Source of the DNA: an uncultured Methanobrevibacter sp.
Lineage (GTDB): Archaea; Methanobacteriota; Methanobacteria; Methanobacteriales; Methanobacteriaceae
DNA: 64,000 bases
Assembly: GCF_902764455.1 (NCBI RefSeq)
Contig: NZ_CACWVY010000014.1
Coordinates: 62,001 to 126,000 of the forward strand
Reading direction: 5' to 3'
This document shows, piece after piece, positions 59,801-64,000 of this stretch. Position 1 is the stretch's first letter. Every line of letters begins with the position of its first letter. Made by a program: the position numbers and the translations under genes. The notes beneath the pieces were generated by a model. The model was given only the letters and a program-made list of their open reading frames with translations. It was not told where the DNA came from and did no database searches.

Positions 59801-59947
59801 TTATTGATTCCTTAATTTTTCCAAGTATTCTTCATTGTCATATGCAATATATTCTTCCAGGACATCAGGTAGATCATTAAAGGGTATCCGATATTTCCTG
59901 CATATTTTTCTTAATTTCATGAGTGTCCTGATAAAATCTTTAATCAT
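59801..59947 (-). CDS. 48-residue basic-acidic helical protein
   Basis: ATG at 59945-59947 overlaps the end of the preceding gene. Basic first half (FIRTLMKLRKICRKYRIPF) and acidic second half. Fills a gap in the operon with proper spacing on both sides. Confidence 0.6.
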   Translation of the reverse strand: MIKDFIRTLMKLRKICRKYRIPFNDLPDVLEEYIAYDNEEYLEKLRNQ

Positions 59948-60140
59948 CTGCTAAACTCCCCAAATCTTTTTTGTAAATTCTTTTACCTTTTTTAAGGAAT
60001 GTTAAGATGGGTGTGTCCCATCCGTCAATTGCTTCCCCGCTAAAATGTACTTCATAGTATTTCCCATCTTCATCTTTTAATACTAATGGTGTATCGCTAA
60101 ATAAATCAGATATCTTTAATGTATTGACTTGTTGTCTCAT
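59940..60140 (-). CDS. Unknown small protein
   Basis: 66 residues with a beta-barrel-like pattern (PLVLKDEDGKYYEVHFSGEAI, TPILTFLKKGKRIY). 4-nt and 8-nt overlaps with neighbours. No family. Confidence 0.5.
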   Translation of the reverse strand: MRQQVNTLKISDLFSDTPLVLKDEDGKYYEVHFSGEAIDGWDTPILTFLKKGKRIYKKDLGSLADD

Positions 60141-60610
60141 TTTAATTCCACTCCCAATTCTCGGGCAATTCTTTCAGTTGTTCCTCTTTCAAGTTGTGTT
60201 GCTCTGTATCCTTGCAAGTCTCCTTTTTCTGCCCAATGATTCATTTCCTTATCTCTTTTGTTAAATTCATCTTGTAATGTTTCTTCTACTTCTTTTTTAT
60301 ATTGTTTTAAATCGTCTCTTTCAATTTCTAATTCTAAGCAATTATCATGAAGTAAACTATGTCTATGGCGTAATTTACCATATTCTTTTCTTAATTTTTT
60401 ATTATCTCTTTTTAATTCGATATTTAACTCCTTTAATTCATTTAATCTATCTACAGTTTTTTTATGATTATTTTGTTTCACTTCATCTTCTTTTTCATCT
60501 TCAAAATAGCCTAATCTTTTATTTTCTTCATAGAATAATTCATTTTCTGTACTGAACATTCCTTTTTGATAGTAATATTTTTCAGTTAATACTAATCGTT
60601 TTTCAGTCAT
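60137..60610 (-). CDS. Coiled-coil protein, unknown
   Basis: 157 residues. Begins MTEKRLVLTEKYYY, then nearly continuous heptads (KELNIELKRDNKKLRKEYGKL). Resembles the coils at 58880 and 57332 in style. Overlaps its neighbours by 8 and 4 nt. Confidence 0.5.
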   Translation of the reverse strand: MTEKRLVLTEKYYYQKGMFSTENELFYEENKRLGYFEDEKEDEVKQNNHKKTVDRLNELKELNIELKRDNKKLRKEYGKLRHRHSLLHDNCLELEIERDDLKQYKKEVEETLQDEFNKRDKEMNHWAEKGDLQGYRATQLERGTTERIARELGVELK

Positions 60611-61040
60611 TCAACCAACTCTTTAATCTATCTAAAACATCTTGACTTGTATGTCCATCAAATTTATCTTTCACCATAGCGTATTCAGGAATCTTGAAAT
60701 AATCCCAATATTTAATGTGATAATGATTTGTTACTTGTTTTCCATCAGGTAATATTGCAACTACAATAAACCATTCATATATAAAAGTACCATCATTATG
60801 TCTTCTACTTTTATATACTTCAATTTCATTGTGTTTATGCCAGTTATTAAATAGTAAAGCATTGTAGACCATTCTGAAATCATATAATTCATTTTGTAAT
60901 TGTTTTAACTGTCGATTTTCTGTCGACAGTTCATTTAATAAATCTCTACATTCATCACCAGTTAAGTCATGTTCATCAGTACCTACACCAATATGAACAC
61001 CAACAACTGCTAGATGACATTTAAATTGTTTTTCAGTCAT
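60603..61040 (-). CDS. Unknown protein
   Basis: 145 residues. Starts MTEKQFKCHLAVVGVHIG, helical middle, beta C-terminus (GTFIYEWFIVVAILPDGKQVTNHYHIKYW). The ATG abuts the stop of an open frame upstream that lacks a start codon. No family recognised. Confidence 0.5.
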   Translation of the reverse strand: MTEKQFKCHLAVVGVHIGVGTDEHDLTGDECRDLLNELSTENRQLKQLQNELYDFRMVYNALLFNNWHKHNEIEVYKSRRHNDGTFIYEWFIVVAILPDGKQVTNHYHIKYWDYFKIPEYAMVKDKFDGHTSQDVLDRLKSWLND

Positions 61041-61196
61041 TCAAAATCCTCCATTTAATCTTTTAAGAAATCCAATACAGTAATCATATTCAATCAAAAT
61101 CGGATGAAGAAAAAGTTGATATTCTTTTTTATTGGCGACATTTGTTGGATTATTCTGGCCAGGTGTCGCTTGCTTTAAACGATTATGATGTAAAGA
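61041..61196 (-). pseudogene. Open frame without start codon
   Basis: About 50 codons (ending LHPILIEYDYCIGFLKRLNGGF) in frame up to the ATG of the next gene, containing QATPGQNNPTNVANKKEYQ, but with no ATG or GTG; only an internal TTG. Probably a decayed or frameshifted gene, or a rare-start gene. The neighbouring 31-residue gene ends 18 nt before this frame opens. Confidence 0.35.
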
Positions 61197-61213
61197 TAAT
61201 GGTCAGAAATATC

Positions 61214-61309
61214 CTAAATTTTTTCTTTACTCTCAACCCAATCAACAATATCAACTTGCCCATTATTTGGATTAGGAAACAATTCAAATCGTTTATCCTT
61301 CGACATCAT
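61214..61309 (-). CDS. 31-residue protein, unknown
   Basis: ATG at 61307-61309 overlaps the stop of the upstream gene (ATGATG) with GGAGGAGG close by. Acidic C-terminus (VDIVDWVESKEK). It may once have been joined to the start-less frame downstream. Function unknown. Confidence 0.5.
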   Translation of the reverse strand: MMSKDKRFELFPNPNNGQVDIVDWVESKEKI

Positions 61310-61632
61310 TTCATACTCCTCCTCCCCTTTTGCATTTGAATATAACTTTCCATAGCTTCCGCAGATAAACAAAAAGCCTCAACATCATGATCTTCAATAC
61401 AATACTTACATTCATTTAACAACGGATAATTATCTCCACGCTGTCGCGCGCCCCCATTACTTCCTCGGAGATGTGTTCTACCCCACAAATCACCTCTAGC
61501 ATCACATTCTTTGTTATGTTCATACATATCACATAGTTCTTCTAAAATTATTGTTCTCTTATTAAAACAAAAAACATAATCTTTATTTTTATCTAAACGA
61601 ACTTCACGATTTACTTTACGCTTAAAAAACAT
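61306..61632 (-). CDS. Unknown protein with Cys and Gly/Arg segment
   Basis: 108 residues. A basic N-terminus, then GDLWGRTHLRGSNGGARQRGD and CKYCIEDHDVEAFC. The Gly/Arg-rich part could bind nucleic acid. Abuts the DUF4314 gene. No family assigned. Confidence 0.5.
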   Translation of the reverse strand: MFFKRKVNREVRLDKNKDYVFCFNKRTIILEELCDMYEHNKECDARGDLWGRTHLRGSNGGARQRGDNYPLLNECKYCIEDHDVEAFCLSAEAMESYIQMQKGRRSMK

Positions 61633-62093
61633 TAATATCTACCTTGTTTTTTTACAATTTTCTCAAAATCTTCAACTATTCTTTTACTACTGGCTTTAGT
61701 ACTTTTATCAAAATTACCATCCCAACAATTACATAATCTTCTTTGCTCATTTAATATTGCTTGTTTAAGAGCATCATCAGCAGATTTACACATCCGTTCA
61801 GGAGTGGCATATCGTCTATACTTCAGATTTTTTGTTAAAAGTTCATAAATTGCTTGAAATAATTCATTTTTAGAGACTACTATAAATTCATCTTTACATG
61901 GAACCACAGCTAAACTACTATTATAATTTAAAAAATTACAATGGATGTTACCAATATCATCAATTGATTCTACTACTCCTAATGTTCCTGGAGGTACTGG
62001 AGTTGGATCATCCATCTTGATTATTTTGATTATAGTGCCTTCAGGATATTTCTCACGAATCTCTTGTACTTCTTCTTTGCTTGGCCAATTCAT
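61632..62093 (-). CDS. DUF4314-domain protein
   Basis: 153 residues. The N-terminal 70 match the DUF4314 family: VQEIREKYPEGTIIKIIKMDD, PPGTLGVVESIDDIGNIHCNF. This small beta-barrel is found in many phage and integrative-element proteins with unknown function. The C-terminal helix carries a Cys cluster (RRLCNCWDG). Overlaps the upstream gene by 4 nt. Confidence 0.75.
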   Translation of the reverse strand: MNWPSKEEVQEIREKYPEGTIIKIIKMDDPTPVPPGTLGVVESIDDIGNIHCNFLNYNSSLAVVPCKDEFIVVSKNELFQAIYELLTKNLKYRRYATPERMCKSADDALKQAILNEQRRLCNCWDGNFDKSTKASSKRIVEDFEKIVKKQGRY

Positions 62094-62467
62094 AAAAAAT
62101 CACCAATATAATTCCCTTGTTCTTTTAATTTCTTTTTTAGTTCAAAATTTTCTTTTTCAAACTTGTGAATATATTCGCTTACTTCATCTGGATTTAAACA
62201 TAAGGCACTTATTTCTTTTTCAATTTCAGATATATCTAGCATTCCTCTACATGCTAATTGTTGTAATTTAATTGTTAAGAAACGGTTTTCCATCCTCAAA
62301 TGTCTGTTCACAGCTTTTAATTCAATACAACGTTCTATATCTCTAGCGGTTCTGTATGCTTCTCTTTCAAGAACAGATAATCTGAAGCATATTTCTTCCA
62401 TGGTATATTCCCTGTCAGTATATTTGTTTTTGATTTTTCCATCTTCAAAATAATATTCATCTCTCAT
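62090..62467 (-). CDS. Coiled-coil protein, unknown
   Basis: 125 residues, begins with strands (YYFEDGKIKNKYTDREYTMEE) followed by heptads. 4-nt overlaps both sides. No family. Confidence 0.5.
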   Translation of the reverse strand: MRDEYYFEDGKIKNKYTDREYTMEEICFRLSVLEREAYRTARDIERCIELKAVNRHLRMENRFLTIKLQQLACRGMLDISEIEKEISALCLNPDEVSEYIHKFEKENFELKKKLKEQGNYIGDFL

Positions 62468-62940
62468 TCTTGGGCCTCCTCTGCTATTCTTTCATAAAAA
62501 TCAACAATCAAATGTTCTTGACCCACATCATGCAATAACTCTTCCAGAACATTTATCTTTTCTTCAAACAGGTCACCTAAAACAAGGTTGTCCTGTTGGT
62601 GTTTTAATCTGAAGTTTTTCTCTAATAATGTGAGGATTGCATTGCAGAATAAGTCTTCAATGTCTTGGCTTTGTTGCCATAAGTCATTCATGAAGTCTGC
62701 TAATTCTTCAGCATCTTCTACCATTTCAATCTCCCAATCTGGAAATTTGTCTAATTCATCAACAAATAATACTTTAACATCGTTGCCATCTTCCCATTTT
62801 GCTTTGAATCTTTTAGTATCATATTTTTTTGCTAAATGGTTTAATTCGTAATCTTCACATTCATTAGGGTCATCACTGCAAGATAAAACTGTATTGTAAT
62901 AACAATACTTGCATTTCTCAGCTCTTTCAATCCTTTTCAT
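62464..62940 (-). CDS. N-terminal Cys-cluster protein
   Basis: 158 residues. Cys cluster CKYCYYNTVLSC...CEDYEL at the N-terminus, the same kind of small zinc layout as at 48515 and 63663, then an acidic helical region. Its ATG lies inside the end of the 54-residue gene. Function unknown. Confidence 0.55.
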   Translation of the reverse strand: MKRIERAEKCKYCYYNTVLSCSDDPNECEDYELNHLAKKYDTKRFKAKWEDGNDVKVLFVDELDKFPDWEIEMVEDAEELADFMNDLWQQSQDIEDLFCNAILTLLEKNFRLKHQQDNLVLGDLFEEKINVLEELLHDVGQEHLIVDFYERIAEEAQE

Positions 62941-63091
62941 TATGGACTCCTCCTTTTGATAATTCTAGTTCTTTTTGTAATCTGTTTCTTTCACCGATTA
63001 AACTAATGATTGTTTGCATGAAGAGGACGTCTTCATTTTCAAATTCTAGGACAAAGCGGTTTTTATCTTTAACTCCATAGATTCCAATCAT
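62927..63091 (-). CDS. 54-residue protein, unknown
   Basis: ATG at 63089-63091 overlaps the stop of the 192-residue gene (ATGA) and its end overlaps the next gene by 14 nt. Begins MIGIYGVKDKNRFVLEFEN and continues as a coil (LIGERNRLQKELELSKGG). Well supported by overlaps. Confidence 0.65.
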   Translation of the reverse strand: MIGIYGVKDKNRFVLEFENEDVLFMQTIISLIGERNRLQKELELSKGGVHNEKD

Positions 63092-63666
63092 CGTTCTACT
63101 CCTTGTCTGAAATCTTTTTTACTAAACCTGTAATGTGCATGTTGGAATAATGAGTTACTTATCCAATCTGATTTTAATGTGGGCATGTAATATCCGAATT
63201 TATCGCAGAAATCCATTATTAATCGTGGAGGGATTGGATGTTCATATTTACCTCTTACTTTAACAACATCTTGATCTACATCAAATTCTATCATGTCTGC
63301 ATGACCTTCAAAGAATTCATGGATTTTTTCTTCATATCTTTTAATGTCTTTTTCATATCTTTCTTTAGTAGCATATAATTGGTAATGCCAGTTTTCATAT
63401 TTGGTGGAGTCTTCATTGGATGATAATATTTCAAACTCTTTTAAAAGTTTATCCACATCAACACCTAAATCAGCTGCCATTATTTTTTTATCAAGTTCAT
63501 CAGGTATTTTTAAAATGGTTACTCTGACATAAGCATGCATTAATTGATTAGCTATTTCAACGGCATAATAATCATCTGGTTCCCCGTCATTTGCTAATCT
63601 GCCAAGATACATACTGTAAAGAAATCCTATGAAACTTTTATCATCTGTTACTTCACTTAATTTCAA
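63088..63666 (-). CDS. Unknown helical protein
   Basis: 192 residues, mostly helical; motifs SFIGFLYSMYLGRLANDGEPD and HPIPPRLIMDFCDKFGYYMP. 4-nt overlaps with both neighbours. Common style for viral early proteins, no family recognised. Confidence 0.5.
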   Translation of the reverse strand: MKLSEVTDDKSFIGFLYSMYLGRLANDGEPDDYYAVEIANQLMHAYVRVTILKIPDELDKKIMAADLGVDVDKLLKEFEILSSNEDSTKYENWHYQLYATKERYEKDIKRYEEKIHEFFEGHADMIEFDVDQDVVKVRGKYEHPIPPRLIMDFCDKFGYYMPTLKSDWISNSLFQHAHYRFSKKDFRQGVER

Positions 63667-63962
63667 TGTAAACCCTCCCTTGTTTCCATTTGGTTGATAT
63701 TGTCAAATATACTGCATGCTAATGACTGAGTGGCTATTGACATATCATCGAAACCTATTTTAATGAAGTAACTGACAACTCTACCAATTATTTGTTTGAC
63801 TTCAAGTTCATCTTTTTTAGATAAATAAGAATAATATTTTAATTTGCCATTGTATTTGTAGGATTGACAATCTAAACTTTCATTTCCAGTTTCAACATAA
63901 TGAAAACCATCCTCACAGATGTCATTTAATCCTTTAAAATTTTTACAAAAATCACAAGACAT
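63663..63962 (-). CDS. N-terminal Cys-cluster protein
   Basis: 99 residues. CDFCKNFKGLNDIC and DCQSY at the N-terminus form the same Cys layout as the proteins at 48515 and 62464; the remainder is helical. It is the last complete gene seen; the provirus continues beyond the window on the right. Confidence 0.5.
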   Translation of the reverse strand: MSCDFCKNFKGLNDICEDGFHYVETGNESLDCQSYKYNGKLKYYSYLSKKDELEVKQIIGRVVSYFIKIGFDDMSIATQSLACSIFDNINQMETREGLH

Positions 63963-64000
63963 TTAATCATCTCCTATCATAATTTACCTTCAATTATTCG

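Overview
The window holds the end of a host segment (about 1-2.7 kb) followed by at least 60 kb of a tailed provirus in a low-GC methanogen of the order Methanobacteriales (Methanobrevibacter-like). The host signals are archaeal: deoxyhypusine synthase, a CBS-domain regulator with an N-terminal HTH, a DUF5654 membrane protein, TATA-type promoters and GGAGGTGAT-type ribosome binding sites. The viral signals are a pseudomurein endopeptidase, PCNA, an XPF-type nuclease and an intron-bearing tRNA. Almost all viral genes lie on the minus strand and read towards the host segment. The far end of the provirus, and any integrase that belongs there, is outside the window.

Layout: 3.3-5.6 kb, two small genes, the C71-type pseudomurein endopeptidase and a tiny Cys-rich gene. 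5.6-19 kb, tail fibres and adhesins; a plus-strand tyrosine recombinase sits among them beside LRR, Ig-like and carbohydrate-binding-like modules that are split, duplicated and frameshifted. 19-31.8 kb, a contractile tail: baseplate J-like, gp25-like, spike, a two-part hub carrying a transglutaminase-like peptidase, tape measure, overlapping chaperones, tube and sheath. 31.8-43.5 kb, connectors, major capsid protein, protease/scaffold, a roughly 1.1 kb intergenic block dense in hairpins, a 1071-residue MuF head protein fused to an HExxH metallopeptidase domain, portal and both terminase subunits. 43.5-46 kb, an orphan C5 DNA methyltransferase, a ParB-like protein and holin/XhlA-like lysis genes. 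46-53 kb, a TFIIB-like zinc ribbon, an ASCH protein, a DUF3310 protein, ERCC4/XPF nuclease, PCNA and small proteins. 53.3-53.8 kb, an array of five tRNA or tRNA-like genes. 53.9-64 kb, a long chain of small, overlapping, mostly uncharacterised genes rich in coiled coils and Cys clusters.

How it fits together: the virion is a contractile-tailed (myovirus-like) particle with a HK97-type head. Cell-wall enzymes are present both as a free lysin (C71) and as part of the tail hub. The clamp-nuclease pair suggests the virus recruits host polymerase. A 17-bp element, TTGGTACTATTGTAACA, occurs four times, and at two of them it lies 27-28 bp ahead of an ATG with no ribosome binding site, so it is probably a promoter for leaderless transcripts. 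Thirteen small genes of 28-56 codons were added by reading the gaps; most start inside or against the stop codon of the preceding gene.

Most worth a second look: the recombinase/adhesin module locus with its six-G junction, the MuF-metallopeptidase fusion, the hairpin block at 35.8-36.8 kb and the abnormal tRNAs. All family assignments come from reading motifs by eye; no database search was possible.
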